Below, piece by piece: positions 27,906 to 38,042 of a stretch of 64,000 bases of DNA. How positions within the stretch are numbered: position 1 is the stretch's first letter; the number at the start of each line of letters is the position of its first letter. The stretch covers positions 436,501 to 500,500 of the forward strand of contig LR877148.1 of NCBI GenBank assembly GCA_903995115.1, read 5' to 3'. The notes under the pieces are model-generated. The model was not told the DNA's origin. It worked only from the letters and a program-made list of their open reading frames with translations, and made no database searches. A program made the position numbers and the translations under genes. The stretch comes from Angomonas deanei (lineage: Eukaryota > Euglenozoa > Kinetoplastea > Trypanosomatida > Trypanosomatidae).

Positions 27906-28928
27906 ATGAAAGGTATCTTTAGGAAATCAACTTTGCTCCTACAGGGGAGCATGCCGGGGGAGCGGCCCTTCGGACAGCCTGGCGAGTCCCCCATGACACG
28001 TACCGGTGGCCTTCCCTTCTTTGGTAACCTGTACTCGGGACGAATAGACAACAACAACTACGCCCCCCAGGCACAGGGTGGCAGTAAGGACTTGCAGGGG
28101 TTCGACAAGTCCATGTGGGACGACCCCAACGTGCGGGCCCGTATCGATGAGTGCCCTTACTTTGCCCTCTGCGATCAGGTCATCTTTCACAACATGGACC
28201 CCAACTACCTCGACCCCGGTCTGCTCACCCCGGAGGAGCATCACCTCCTGTTGTTGTATAGTAGGGCGTACTATGAGAAGTGGGGCACCATCCGGGCACG
28301 ACCACCGAACATTGTCCCGCATTTACGCTTCAAGTACGGCGGGACCGCCCTCCTCGATAGTATCACCGACCTGCTAGACTTACCCAGGGAGAATATAAAA
28401 ACCCTGAAACAGGAATACTTTTTCGACGATTCCTGCCTGATCGCGATGGACCCCTCCCTGTGGCGTACCGCGTACCTCGACCCCGCCAACCGAGACCACC
28501 TTTCTGGGCGCATTTTAGACTTTGGCGACATTGAAAAGTCCAAGCAGGAAAAGTTTTTCCTTCTGTTAGATCAAATGCGTCGGATTCGCGTGGTCCGTCA
28601 CGACCAGGGGGAGGAGGAAAAGGTGGAGATCATTCCTTTCCGCAATGCCGTCACCCTCTACGACTTCTCCAAGTACTTGGGGTTAAAACCATACCAGGGG
28701 CACCTTAAAGTGTACGACTACGTGGACACCAAGAAAACGGCCAAGGTGTTCACGGTCAAAACGGAAGACGATTTCTTTGACTTTCTAGTAGCCCTCTTCT
28801 ACTCTGCCGACATTGGGGAAGCGACGCTGCAGGCGGACTTGGCCGACGCCAATGATAACACGTGCCGCTACTCCATCGTAGTGGAGCCCTTCTCCATAGA
28901 TGACAGACGTCAGGGCCGGTGGTTTTAG
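27906..28928 (+). CDS. Protein of unknown function, 340 residues
   Basis: Intact frame from ATG 27906 (MKGIFRKSTL). The first 60 residues are Gly/Pro-rich and basic, which could be a mitochondrial presequence but is not decisive. The body is globular, with aromatic and acidic residues (YFALCDQVIFHNMDPNYLDP, LLLLYSRAYYEKWG). No known domain is recognised. The strong body codons and clean frame argue that it is real. A kinetoplastid-specific mitochondrial or ribosomal role is possible but unsupported. Confidence 0.6.
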   Translation: MKGIFRKSTLLLQGSMPGERPFGQPGESPMTRTGGLPFFGNLYSGRIDNNNYAPQAQGGSKDLQGFDKSMWDDPNVRARIDECPYFALCDQVIFHNMDPNYLDPGLLTPEEHHLLLLYSRAYYEKWGTIRARPPNIVPHLRFKYGGTALLDSITDLLDLPRENIKTLKQEYFFDDSCLIAMDPSLWRTAYLDPANRDHLSGRILDFGDIEKSKQEKFFLLLDQMRRIRVVRHDQGEEEKVEIIPFRNAVTLYDFSKYLGLKPYQGHLKVYDYVDTKKTAKVFTVKTEDDFFDFLVALFYSADIGEATLQADLADANDNTCRYSIVVEPFSIDDRRQGRWF

Positions 28929-29119
28929 TTCACAGACATTCTTCTCTAATGTTAACGAATAATCCTTTTTGTTGTAGCGTGGAGGGATTCTTGTGGATGA
29001 TGTGGTTTCCATTCTTTTACTGAAAAAAAGTGTTGCATACTCTACCCCCCTTTCCCTTTACACTGTGAAGCTATCCTACTTTTTTATTGTAGTTGTTATT
29101 ATACCCTTCACACCGTACC

Positions 29120-29665
29120 ATGCATCAGGATAAACGAGGGGTCGGCAGAGTCGGGGGTCAGATCAAACCAGCTGGCGCCGCACCAGCCGGCAACCGCCGC
29201 CGCTTCCAGTTAACCGATGAACAGCGCCAGGAAATCCGTGAGGCGTTCGAACTGTTCGACTCCGACAAGAATGGGTTGATCGACGGACATGAGATGAAGG
29301 TCAGCATGCGGGCGCTCGGCTTCGATGTGAAGCGGGAGGAGATCCAGCGACTGATGCAGGACTGTGCCTCGCGGGACCAGAACAACCTGCCGCTGATGGA
29401 CCTCCCCGGGTTTACCGATATCATGACCGAAAAGTTTTCCCAACGCGACCCTCGCCAGGAAATGATCAAGGCGTTTCAATTATTTGACGAGAACAATACG
29501 GGTAAGATATCGTTACGCTCGCTGCGACGGGTGGCGCGGGAGCTGGGGGAGAACATGAGTGATGAGGAACTGCAGGCCATGATTGATGAGTTTGATGTGG
29601 ACCAAGATGGTGAAATTAACTTAGAAGAATTCTTGGCGATTATGCTGGAAGAGGATGACTACTAA
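29120..29665 (+). CDS. Centrin (EF-hand protein)
   Basis: 181 residues. A basic, Gly/Ala-rich N-terminus of about 30 residues precedes four EF-hand units. EF1 has the full loop [12 protein letters not shown], and EF4 has [14 protein letters not shown]2 is degenerate ([16 protein letters not shown]), and EF3 ([12 protein letters not shown]) keeps the main ligands. [18 protein letters not shown] is the standard centrin start, and the C-terminus ends EEDDY rather than the usual KKTSLY. Centrins act at basal bodies and in contractile fibres. ATG 29120 is the first ATG in frame and lies in a sensible leader. Confidence 0.9.
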   Translation: MHQDKRGVGRVGGQIKPAGAAPAGNRRRFQLTDEQRQEIREAFELFDSDKNGLIDGHEMKVSMRALGFDVKREEIQRLMQDCASRDQNNLPLMDLPGFTDIMTEKFSQRDPRQEMIKAFQLFDENNTGKISLRSLRRVARELGENMSDEELQAMIDEFDVDQDGEINLEEFLAIMLEEDDY

Positions 29666-30039
29666 ATGGATAGCACCCCCAAGGACGACTCTCCCCTTTT
29701 CCGAATAGAATACATTATGCTGAGGATTTTCCTTTCCCATATACAGTTAGACGTGTGAAATGACATTGAAGTAAAATACATAGACCTTTCCTATATAACT
29801 CCAATATAAAAAAAATTGTGATCCGTTTTTGATCGTTGGCGAATTGTACAGTTTGCGGCTCTTCAGTCAAGTGTGCCATCGAGCTTTGCAGATATACTTC
29901 TCCTTTCCCTCCCCCCTTTTTACGTTGAAGCGCTTACGCATTTTTGCTTTTCAGTGAATTATCATTGCCATCTGCGCCTGTTTTTTTATTTATTACTTCT
30001 CTCGCAAGAGCAGAACATAATAATAAAACAACATCTAAA
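29666..30039. other. Intergenic spacer
   Basis: No gene seen. C/T-rich tract at about 29898-29922 and a T run near 29981 precede the next start. Confidence 0.5.
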
Positions 30040-30717
30040 ATGTTGAAGAAGCTCGTGAAAAAGCATTTCCAATCCGGTGAAGGACGCAAAAAGTCCAAAA
30101 CCGTCAAAGGTTCCTCAGAAGGTGTCACGGAGGAGACTCACCCCACTCCCTTACTGGAAAAAGAAAGAATACCGGACGTGGAGGCGTACTCGCCCTCCGG
30201 CCCCCAAAGTCGTGTCGGCAGCCCCCTCTACCCCTTTCCCCTGGAGAAGGTGTTTCACTGTACCTCAGAGGAGGAGGAAGGGTCGGGCAGCTGGAAGTTC
30301 CCGTGGTCGCCGGTCAAGGTGCAGTGGTGCTCCTACTGCAACCGCGAAAGGCCCCAACCCTCCGCCTTCTCCAAGCACACCGACCCCGCGGAGAGTGAGA
30401 CCGAGAGTAACGAGGGCAGTGGTCCCTACTGCCGATGTTATGTTACCATCCGCCCCACCAAGCGCGCCACGCCAGGAAAGCAGATCGACACTTGTGACGG
30501 TGTGGTGTGTGCCAACTCGCTCAACTCCTCCTCCCTCGACGAACTCTCCGTCGCCTACGTCGGCCCTCTCACCGTGACCGCCCTGCAGAATCACCTTCGC
30601 TCCAACACGCCCAACACGTCCTCCTCCTGTTTTGGCGAAACGAATGACGCGAGGAGTGTGGTGTCGTGGATGAGGGAACAGCAGGAACCGTGCTGCCTCG
30701 ACGAACCGGTCTCCTAG
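30040..30717 (+). CDS. Cys-containing protein of unknown function
   Basis: 225 residues from ATG 30040. The start is basic (MLKKLVKKHFQSGEGRKKSK). A central patch KVQWCSYCNRERPQPSAF and YCRCYVTIRPTK forms C-x2-C then C-x-C about 30 residues later, a possible metal site. The rest is Ser/Thr-rich and acidic. It ends CCLDEPVS. No family recognised; the Ser-rich composition lowers confidence in any structural claim. Confidence 0.5.
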   Translation: MLKKLVKKHFQSGEGRKKSKTVKGSSEGVTEETHPTPLLEKERIPDVEAYSPSGPQSRVGSPLYPFPLEKVFHCTSEEEEGSGSWKFPWSPVKVQWCSYCNRERPQPSAFSKHTDPAESETESNEGSGPYCRCYVTIRPTKRATPGKQIDTCDGVVCANSLNSSSLDELSVAYVGPLTVTALQNHLRSNTPNTSSSCFGETNDARSVVSWMREQQEPCCLDEPVS

Positions 30718-31370
30718 GTTTGTCAATGTATTTGGTATATGCAAGTTTTTCAACCCCAAAGAAAACAAATATACACTGTTGCTGTACGTGTATAAATACG
30801 TACTTAAAGATAATCTATATCTTCTTTCATTTCGTGTTTTTTTAAAAAACTTTTTTTCTTATTTTTAATTCTAATATACCTTTTTTTTTTTAATGAGACT
30901 TAAAGAAGTAACTTTTTTTGTCAGACGGTTTATTTGCTGAAAAAAAAATGCTTGTTTTTCTTTCTTTGAAATTTAATTTTTGTGTTTTCGTTTTTTTATA
31001 TTCCCCTTAACTTTTGTTGTAAACCTTTTTTTTTTTTTTCGACATGTATCGTTTCAATTCCTACCCAGTTGCTCTTACACACATGCAAAGAATCAAAAAG
31101 TATAGAATGTGTGTAAGTAATGAAGATTCATCAAAAAAAAAAAAAAAGTGCTTCTCCTAAGTCGTAAAAATATAACTTTTTTTCATTTCATGATTTCTTT
31201 TTCAGACAACGTTTTTGCATTTGTGCAAAAATGTAGTTCCCAGTAGTTAGCACACGACACATTTTTGTCTCTGCTGTTGTGTAGTTCCCTCTTCTCTTCC
31301 AACCACTTTTCAAAAACATTTAGCGCCCTCCAACTACCAAAAATAAAACATAATACCTAGCATAGATTAA
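30718..31370. other. Very AT-rich intergenic spacer
   Basis: 653 bases with no supportable gene, with at least eight T or A runs of seven or more. Candidate acceptors are numerous; a C/T stretch at 31286-31308 ending in an AG-poor region is the closest to the next ATG. Confidence 0.5.
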
Positions 31371-32005
31371 ATGAGCGAACCGAATACGTTGGATGAAGAT
31401 GCCACCAACGACGAAACCTTCGACGCCGATGTGGAGCCAGAGTTCCTGGTACCGCAGTTAGCCACGCTAGCCAGTGAAGAGTCCGTTAATGAGGAGGAGG
31501 AAGAAGTCGCCCTACCCGATGATGTGTCCGATGAAGTGCACGTCTCCTCTGACCACGACGACGGCATGGAGGAGGAGGAACCGGGGGAGGTAAAGAATCC
31601 CAAAAGCGTATGCCCTTCCCTCGAACACGCGTCAAGGAACTCCTAAAGTTCAATTCTACCGCGTCTGTGATTGCTTCCGATGCGGTTTTGGCAGCAGGGG
31701 AGGCCGTCGAGCTGATTCTGAAAGACTTGGCGGAGTGTGCGGCGGTGGAGGCAAAGCGGAATGGGCGCAAGACCATTAACTACGGCGACATTGCCCGTGT
31801 GATTTCCCTCATGGATCGTTTTTCCTTTTTGAGTGATGTGATCCCCATGGAGCGAGGGGCGGTGGCAGGAACACTCCCCAAGGCGCGCAAGCAGCAGCGC
31901 AATGCACTGGCGGCCCAGCAGAGCGGCACTCAGCATAGAGACACCAACATAGAGCACACTAACTTTTCGCACCCAGCACCAAAACAGACGACATTACGTT
32001 TTTAA
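31371..32005 (+). CDS. Histone-fold protein, NF-YC/POLE4/CHRAC15-like, frame broken once
   Basis: About 211 residues. The N-terminal 80 residues are acidic (Glu/Asp runs). The histone fold is in the second frame: FPRTRVKELLKFN, VIASDAVLAAGEAVELILKDL, then KTINYGDIARVI and RFSFLSDVIP. This matches the NF-YC-like fold of POLE4, CHRAC15 or NF-YC. The C-terminus ends KQTTLRF, resembling a degenerate PCNA-binding box. The frame change is at AAAA 31602-31605; one more A gives NPKKRMPFPRTRVK. Alternatively the second frame could start at its own ATG at 31610. Which complex it joins cannot be decided. Confidence 0.7.
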
Positions 32006-32370
32006 GGAGCGTATGATGGTTGGATGGATACGTGTGAACTGCAATGGTGTCCATGACACCACTACAAGGAAAATAAATAAGTTTGATTACCTGGATAACC
32101 TTAGGGTTCTATTTTGGGCTTGTAATATTGATGGTTGCGTACATTTTCCTCTTTCCCCTTCCCATCCCCCTTTCTAGTATATTCATAAACAAAGATTATT
32201 ATTAGTTGCTTGTGCTTTTTTTTTTGTTGTTGTTGTTTATTGTTTTATTGTTTTAATCCTTAAAAAAGTTAGTGTTGCCCATTTTTTTTTTTCCACGTTT
32301 ATTCCATAAAACTCGAAAAAGATAAAGTAGAACATCCCCTTAAAAAGGCGCACCAACTACTTCACTATAC
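32006..32370. other. Intergenic spacer
   Basis: No gene seen. It contains repeated GTT units and T runs near 32216-32295. Confidence 0.5.
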
Positions 32371-33411
32371 ATGTCTGTTACTAGTTCACCAGCGATAGAC
32401 CGGGTCCGTCCGGCATCAGAAATGACAAAGAAGGAACTAGTTGCCGAATTCGTCTTTCTCAAGACTACCCAAGCCAAACTAGCCCATAAACTGGCACACT
32501 ACGAAAGTAAAATCGTGTCGCTCACGGAGGAGTCCGTCAACTTGCATCTCAATGCGGAAATGGAAGAGGAAAAGGCGGCCAACAATATTGTCCGCAAGAT
32601 AGACGACGCCAAGAATGATGTCAAGCGATATAATGTACTGTTAGAGGAGGAAAAGAAGGCGAGAACGGAGATTCGCCGGAAAATTAAGAATGAGAATCTG
32701 AAGAATAGCGAGCTGGAGCTCGAGCTGGATGAGCGGGAACAGTACTTTTTGACTGAAATGCAAAAGAAGTTGCTGGACGTCGTCAATGAGAAGCAGCGAC
32801 TGGAGCTGGAGATCCGGCAGGAGAGGGAAAAGTACCTGGCGCTGCTCTCGGAGCAGCTCAACCGGGTGCGCCTCAACTGCGACGACTCCACCTACTCCAC
32901 CGGTTCCCTCACGGAAAGTAGTGTGCTGAGTGCCAGTCACCCCTGCGCCTCCGATAGTCAGACCTCCACCCCGCAGACCATCTCTAGTATTGACACCGCG
33001 ACCAACAGTGCTGTCACGAAGGTAGAAACCGTTCAGCCCCGGCAAGGGGTTAGTCCATCGTACACCGCCAGTGAACACCACGCTGTTGTGAAGGCGGAGC
33101 ACAAACTGAACAAGCTGCTGCAGGAGCACGCAGAGGCCGCGAAGGAGGCGGAGGAGAATGAGCGACTCTGTGCGCAGCTCTCCGAGAAGCTCAAGAAGGT
33201 GGGGGAAGAGGCCTTCCTGAACCGGGCACAAGTGGTCAAGATGAAGGAGAACTTGCAGATCATCAACAGCAAGATGGACAATTTGGACAGCTCCATGGAG
33301 GGAAGTTACTCCAGCATTATGACGCCATGCCGCTCGATTGATTTGAGTTCTTCCACCTATAGAGACAGAGTGAAGGACGCGAAAGCAGCTTCCAAAAACG
33401 ACAGTCAATAA
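32371..33411 (+). CDS. Coiled-coil protein, possibly CCDC6-like
   Basis: 346 residues. Two coiled-coil blocks (about 20-170 and 240-305) flank a Ser/Thr-rich linker. The first block has repeated charged phrases such as NAEMEEEKAANNIVRKIDD and DEREQYFLTEMQKKLLDVV, reminiscent of the EExxxxNxLxKK repeats of CCDC6-family proteins. Coiled coils resemble one another easily, so this is a weak match. It is intact and starts at ATG 32371. Confidence 0.6.
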   Translation: MSVTSSPAIDRVRPASEMTKKELVAEFVFLKTTQAKLAHKLAHYESKIVSLTEESVNLHLNAEMEEEKAANNIVRKIDDAKNDVKRYNVLLEEEKKARTEIRRKIKNENLKNSELELELDEREQYFLTEMQKKLLDVVNEKQRLELEIRQEREKYLALLSEQLNRVRLNCDDSTYSTGSLTESSVLSASHPCASDSQTSTPQTISSIDTATNSAVTKVETVQPRQGVSPSYTASEHHAVVKAEHKLNKLLQEHAEAAKEAEENERLCAQLSEKLKKVGEEAFLNRAQVVKMKENLQIINSKMDNLDSSMEGSYSSIMTPCRSIDLSSSTYRDRVKDAKAASKNDSQ

Positions 33412-33739
33412 AGTCGACAGAGACTCGTTGACTGGGGCGCTTCATCATTTGTTTTCCTTTTCCCCATCTTTTTTTTTTTTTTAATTTTCCTTACTTTCCG
33501 CGACTTTTTTTTTTTCTAAGCTCACTGCGAGTCTATACGAATCATTTTTATAACAAATCCGTTAAAAAAAAAAAAGGCATCTTTTCCCCTTATGAATTAA
33601 ATTCATCATTTAAGAAAAAAAAAAAAAAGAGATGGGAGAAGATTGTCGGGGAACGCGGTGTCGTTGTATTTCAATGTAAACTACACATTATACCGCCTTC
33701 TCTTTCTCTTTTTCTCATCTGTGAAGGAACAACTCCAAT
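33412..33739. other. Intergenic spacer
   Basis: No gene seen. Several long A and T homopolymers; C/T tract at 33693-33719 precedes the AP-2 sigma start. Confidence 0.5.
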
Positions 33740-34171
33740 ATGATCCACTACATTTTGTTGCAAAACAAACTGGGGAGAACGCGTCTCGCCAAGTTCTACA
33801 ACTCCCTCGACGACGAAGGTAGGGAGCGGTTAAAGAAGGACGTGAATGCCATCATCAACACCCGTGAGTCGCGTCTCACGAACTTTGTGGCGTACGAACG
33901 CACAAAACTGGTGTACCGACGATACGCTGGGTTGTATTTCATTTGTGGGATTGACGAGGAGGACAACGATCTCGTCTGTTTAGAGTTCATTCATCTGCTG
34001 GTGGAGGTGCTGGACATGTTCTTCAAGGATGTGTGCGAGTTAGATCTGGTCCTCAACTTCCATAAGGTGTACATGATTATTGACGAGATGGTGACCGGAG
34101 GAGAAATCACGGAGGTGTCCCGTCCTGTGATATTGGAACGACTGCAAGCGTTTGATATTGCGAGCGGATAA
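33740..34171 (+). CDS. AP2S1: AP-2 complex sigma subunit
   Basis: 143 residues, full length for a small adaptin (about 142). MIHYILLQNKLGRTRLAKFY matches the sigma-2 start (MIRFILIQNRAGKTRLAKWY), as do TNFVAYERTKLVYRRYAGLYF, VCELDLVLNFHKVYMIIDEM and GGEITEVSRPVIL. The RTRLAK, TNFV and VDEM-like phrases favour sigma-2 over sigma-1 or sigma-3. It forms the core of the clathrin adaptor at the plasma membrane and helps bind acidic dileucine signals. African trypanosomes lack AP-2, so its presence narrows the lineage. Confidence 0.88.
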   Translation: MIHYILLQNKLGRTRLAKFYNSLDDEGRERLKKDVNAIINTRESRLTNFVAYERTKLVYRRYAGLYFICGIDEEDNDLVCLEFIHLLVEVLDMFFKDVCELDLVLNFHKVYMIIDEMVTGGEITEVSRPVILERLQAFDIASG

Positions 34172-34392
34172 TCAAAAAAAGAGTGGTGTCGTCTGTGGAT
34201 GATTTAGAAGGTCAGGTAGTTTAGTTTGTGTTTTATCGTTAGTTGCCAATTAAACAAACATGAATGATGTCAAGCTGGTATTTGTTCAACTGATCTGTTT
34301 CGTGTGGTGGTGGTGTGTGGTGGAGTGCTGTTCCATTATTTCCTCCCTCTTCCCTTCCCTCTGGTCAAGCGTACGTTCGTTTTACATATAAA

Positions 34393-34770
34393 ATGTCTTT
34401 TATTCGAAACAATGCCGTGTTTGTCGGCTTTTTAATTTTAGCACATGTTTGTTACGTGTGTTTTCGTAATCGTGAGGCCCTTCAGCGCCGCAAGAGTGGC
34501 GCAGATTTAGGGGCAGAAGATAATATTATGGCTCTCTACTTTGTCATTCTTGCAGAGGGAGTGCTGGGGATGTTACTCTCCGTCTTTGGCTACGTCTCCC
34601 GCAAGGAGATGCAGGAGGCGCGTCTGACGGACCGCAGTCAGGACACCCGGTACGATATTTTTATGCACACTGGAACACAGTTTATTCACTTCAACCACCG
34701 TGGAAAGATTGGAGCCACTAGCGCGACGGAGCAGCCTGCCAAGTCGGAGAGCGAAAAGAAGAACCAGTAA
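34393..34770 (+). CDS. EMC5: ER membrane protein complex subunit 5 (MMGT-like)
   Basis: 125 residues from ATG 34393; nothing upstream in frame starts with ATG. Two membrane helices: AVFVGFLILAHVCYVCF (about 8-24) and ALYFVILAEGVLGMLLSVFGYV (about 48-69). The last conserved phrase FIHFNHRGKIG matches the FxxFNHRGR near the end of human EMC5/MMGT1. EMC inserts tail-anchored and multipass proteins in the ER. A Lys/Glu-rich tail follows. Confidence 0.78.
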   Translation: MSFIRNNAVFVGFLILAHVCYVCFRNREALQRRKSGADLGAEDNIMALYFVILAEGVLGMLLSVFGYVSRKEMQEARLTDRSQDTRYDIFMHTGTQFIHFNHRGKIGATSATEQPAKSESEKKNQ

Positions 34771-34882
34771 GGTTCGACAGGTAGCGATTTTTGTTAACTA
34801 ATTAATGCAAAAGAAATATTTGTTTGCTTGGTCTGCATCACTGTTTGGGAAACCCTAACACACTTTCATGTTTCCGTTGTGG

Positions 34883-34920
34883 TTTAATCTTTATCTTTTC
34901 TCCTTCCCCCTTTCCACTAG
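34883..34920 (+). promoter_or_regulatory. Probable trans-splice acceptor
   Basis: Thirty-five bases rich in C and T ending CCACTAG at 34920, nine bases before ATG 34930. Confidence 0.65.
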
Positions 34921-34929
34921 TTTAGAACA

Positions 34930-35181
34930 ATGCTTAGGTTCACCGCTGCCCTCAGCCGACCTGCGCTGATTGGATGCCCCACTACAATCTTACTAGGTGA
35001 CAAGGGTGGTACCCCGAAGCGGAAGAAGAACCCGCTGCAGCTGCGCCGTAAGACCTATGGTATTCACTTTAAGGAACGCTACCTGAAGATGGAAGAGTGG
35101 TACTACTGCCCGTTGTGTGCGGAACCAAAGAAGCAGGGCGAATGGTGCCGCCGCGAGGATTGTCGACAGATAAAGCCATAG
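34930..35181 (+). CDS. Probable mitochondrial ribosomal protein bL32m
   Basis: 83 residues. The N-terminus MLRFTAALSRPAL fits a mitochondrial presequence. A basic stretch (KRKKNPLQLRRKTYG) is followed by EEWYYCPLCAEPKKQGEWCRREDC, a zinc ribbon with C-x2-C and C-x4-C. Bacterial L32 has a basic start and a similar C-terminal ribbon (CPxCGxxKxxHxxC). The spacing of the second pair differs, so another small zinc ribbon protein is possible. Confidence 0.5.
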   Translation: MLRFTAALSRPALIGCPTTILLGDKGGTPKRKKNPLQLRRKTYGIHFKERYLKMEEWYYCPLCAEPKKQGEWCRREDCRQIKP

Positions 35182-35381
35182 GACCCAAAAAAAGAAATAG
35201 CTACACATAACACATTAGTAATACAGTTCAACACTAGTCACACAACAGTGCACAGTTATACCTTGATTGATGTGATCACCGTTTCCAGCATCCCCTACAC
35301 TTTTATGGATACTTCCCTCCTCCCCTTTCTTTTTTTCCATCAGTTGTAACTTCGTTCCCCAATAGATTACTAGTGTTTGAT

Positions 35382-36905
35382 ATGCAGCCCATATTTGAGA
35401 TTATCCAAGACGAAGTCCCCACGCGTGTGCTGGATCTGCCAGAGTATGTTAAGCCACTCAAACAGGCCAACAAAAGTAGCAAAAAGAGAGAACGAGAGGA
35501 TACCATACATTTGAGCCCAGAAGACAAACAAGCCATTCAGTTATTTTTTGAGTATGGCATGAGCGCCACCCCCGCAGCGGCGTTAATGTGGCGTCAACTG
35601 CCACACAGCGGCGAGAAACCAAACCATTGGAAACCGTCCGATAGCCCACACGAGACCTCCACTGCATTTTGGGAAAGAGTCCTCCCACAGTGGCGTATTC
35701 TAGTGCGACAGGCGATGCTGCTGCTCTGTGAAATAGCCCGTAATGATACCACCCAGGTGTTGACAAACGTGGTGGGAGGACGCACGCAACTAGACAGCTT
35801 GCTCTCCGCTGCAGCGGACCCTTCAAAGGAGTTCAATGTGTCCCTGCAGAGTACGCTCCTTACGGTGTATTGCTTGTTTAGTAGTATAGATTTGTCCTTG
35901 GAGGATGGTCGCAAGACACTGGCCGCAAAGCCTAAAGAAGTGGAGCCGCTCCTGCAACAGTTGTGCTCGACGGCAGAGTACATGTGCGATCACTTGGAAG
36001 AGTTTGTCTTGGAGTTAATTCTCTCCGCAGACGCGAAAGATTTCGCGGCTCTGAAACCACTTGTGGAGAAGTTACCGCGCATTTTTGCCGCGAACGCGTG
36101 GCCGTGTCGGCTGCTCGCGACCGTGGAGGAACAAAAGAACTTTCACTGGTCGTCCAGTGAGCTCCTCGCGGATAAAGACGTAACAGCCGGTATCGGTGGT
36201 GGCATCACCTCCATTCTCCTTCGGTTCGTCCGCGAGCTGGAGCGGGCCGACGTGACCAATGTGCTGGCCTCTTCCTCCTCTACCGACACGGCGCCCAAAT
36301 TCGAGAAGCCTTTTCATCTCGGTGAGACGGACTACCAGACTCTCCTCTCACAGATACAAGGGAAACAGCTTTCTTCTTTGGGGGTTCGGCGTGCTTACAC
36401 ACAGTTCCGCTTTGTGCTCAAAGGGTTAGATGCGAGTAAAAAGAGTGTGATCGAGCTACAGGAAAAGTGTAAGCCCCTCTTGGTCTCCTGCATGCGAAAT
36501 AGTTGCTTCCATGAGTGTATCCCAGAGTCCATCGCTGCATTTGAGAAGCATGAGGAGTACATTGCGCATTGCACCGAGAAGCTCTTCTTGAGGAAGCTGT
36601 CTCCCATTTCCTCCCAGGCGCACGCGGTGCTGCAGCGTCTCCGGTCCCTCGACAACGACGGCTGGTTCACGGTGCCATCGTTCGACATGGTCAACATGGA
36701 CTTTACGAGTATTGCGTTTTGGTTGAGTAGTCCACTGTTTGCGCTCAAATCGTCTCGCGAAGTGTTTGAGGCGATCTCGAACACGTTCGAAGGGATAGTG
36801 GACACGTGTATCGCCAAGTACGGCCCCTCCAATAGATTCAGTCAGAAGATCACGGAAATACGGAATAAGGTGGTCATCGCCTCACGGGCAGAAAAGTTGT
36901 TGTAA
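35382..36905 (+). CDS. Helical protein of unknown function, 507 residues
   Basis: Starts at ATG 35382 (MQPIFEIIQ). Mostly amphipathic helix with Leu, Glu and Ala, without repeats or membrane spans. A basic cluster KKRERED occurs at about 35-41. No motif recognised. The intact 1.5-kb frame supports a real gene. Confidence 0.6.
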   Translation: MQPIFEIIQDEVPTRVLDLPEYVKPLKQANKSSKKREREDTIHLSPEDKQAIQLFFEYGMSATPAAALMWRQLPHSGEKPNHWKPSDSPHETSTAFWERVLPQWRILVRQAMLLLCEIARNDTTQVLTNVVGGRTQLDSLLSAAADPSKEFNVSLQSTLLTVYCLFSSIDLSLEDGRKTLAAKPKEVEPLLQQLCSTAEYMCDHLEEFVLELILSADAKDFAALKPLVEKLPRIFAANAWPCRLLATVEEQKNFHWSSSELLADKDVTAGIGGGITSILLRFVRELERADVTNVLASSSSTDTAPKFEKPFHLGETDYQTLLSQIQGKQLSSLGVRRAYTQFRFVLKGLDASKKSVIELQEKCKPLLVSCMRNSCFHECIPESIAAFEKHEEYIAHCTEKLFLRKLSPISSQAHAVLQRLRSLDNDGWFTVPSFDMVNMDFTSIAFWLSSPLFALKSSREVFEAISNTFEGIVDTCIAKYGPSNRFSQKITEIRNKVVIASRAEKLL

Positions 36906-37073
36906 TATGCGACGGCCGCATGGCGCGGTAGTGAATAACTCTTTTGGTTTGTGGCCTGACACTATAAGCTGTTTAATTATATTACCTTCCTTTGTGTTCC
37001 CACTTTCTCGCGTTTTTATCCCTCTCCCCCAATCTCCACCCTCAAAGAGAATACTCAGTTCCTATCGATTCTT

Positions 37074-38042
37074 ATGTTGCACGTCGGATTCAAGGTGGAT
37101 GATGCCCTGAGAGACAAGCTCTCCAAGGTGGGCAAGGACAACGACATTGGCGCCATCGTCGCGGTGGCCAGTAACGAGATCATTCAGGAGAACTTTTTCA
37201 TTCAATCGAAGGATCTCACCAAGTCCTGCGACGCTGTGCGAGAGCACCTCGTGAAGGAGGGCCTCACCTGCGCCTACATTGTAGTGCGCGTCGCGGACAG
37301 TCAGCCGTCGCTCGTCGTGTACGTGTCGGACTCCGCCAAGCCGAGGGACCGTATGGTGTACTCCTCCGGAGCGAGCAACATGCGCGACATTGTCCGCGTC
37401 TCCTCCACCCTCACCGTGCAGGCCAGCGCCCCAGAGGAAATCAAACCGGAACTATTTGTCCGGAAGGAATCCGCTGCGGGCCGGGAGGACCTCATGACAG
37501 CCAGCGAGAAGATGAACGACCGTCTCTCCAAGATGGAGGTGGCTCCCCAACCGTCTATCCTACCGGGTGTGGCGACGCCAGTCACGAAGGCGGTGGATCA
37601 GGCCTTGGACGCATTTGCCAAGGGCGAAGTAGCCACCGTCACCTTCAAGATAGAGAATGGGAATATTGACGTGGACAAGCAGATCAAGGGCGAAAAGGGA
37701 CTCAACACCATTGTCCCCGTCCTGCCCGATGACCACCCTCGTTATATCATCACTCGCTTCACCCCCAAGGCGCTGAAGGAGGAGAAGTCCGTGATGATCT
37801 ACGTCTGTCCCGGCGCCTGCCCGCCCAAGGAGAAGATGCCGTATGCCTCCTCCAAGGCCCCGTTTGTCGCCTACCTTTCTGGGAAGAAGGTGACGCTCGA
37901 CCGACGGGTGGAGTGTGGTGAGGTGTCGGAGATGATTCAGACCGTCGAGGACCACTTTGTGGATGTGGACTTTGGGGAAGAAGAGGCCGCGCCCCACCCA
38001 CCGAAGCCAGCCATGGCGAAGGGCCCTCGGATGCTTATTTAG
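37074..38042 (+). CDS. Twinfilin-like protein (two ADF-H domains)
   Basis: 322 residues. Two ADF/cofilin-like domains of about 140 residues are joined by a short linker: the first includes LVVYVSDSAKPRDRMVYSSG, the second SVMIYVCPGACPPKEKMPYASS, which are equivalent actin-binding strands and helix starts. The C-terminal tail HPPKPAMAKGPRMLI resembles twinfilin tails that bind capping protein and phosphoinositides. Twinfilin sequesters actin monomers and helps depolymerise filaments. A T/C tract upstream and ATG 37074 suit the start. Confidence 0.8.
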   Translation: MLHVGFKVDDALRDKLSKVGKDNDIGAIVAVASNEIIQENFFIQSKDLTKSCDAVREHLVKEGLTCAYIVVRVADSQPSLVVYVSDSAKPRDRMVYSSGASNMRDIVRVSSTLTVQASAPEEIKPELFVRKESAAGREDLMTASEKMNDRLSKMEVAPQPSILPGVATPVTKAVDQALDAFAKGEVATVTFKIENGNIDVDKQIKGEKGLNTIVPVLPDDHPRYIITRFTPKALKEEKSVMIYVCPGACPPKEKMPYASSKAPFVAYLSGKKVTLDRRVECGEVSEMIQTVEDHFVDVDFGEEEAAPHPPKPAMAKGPRMLI

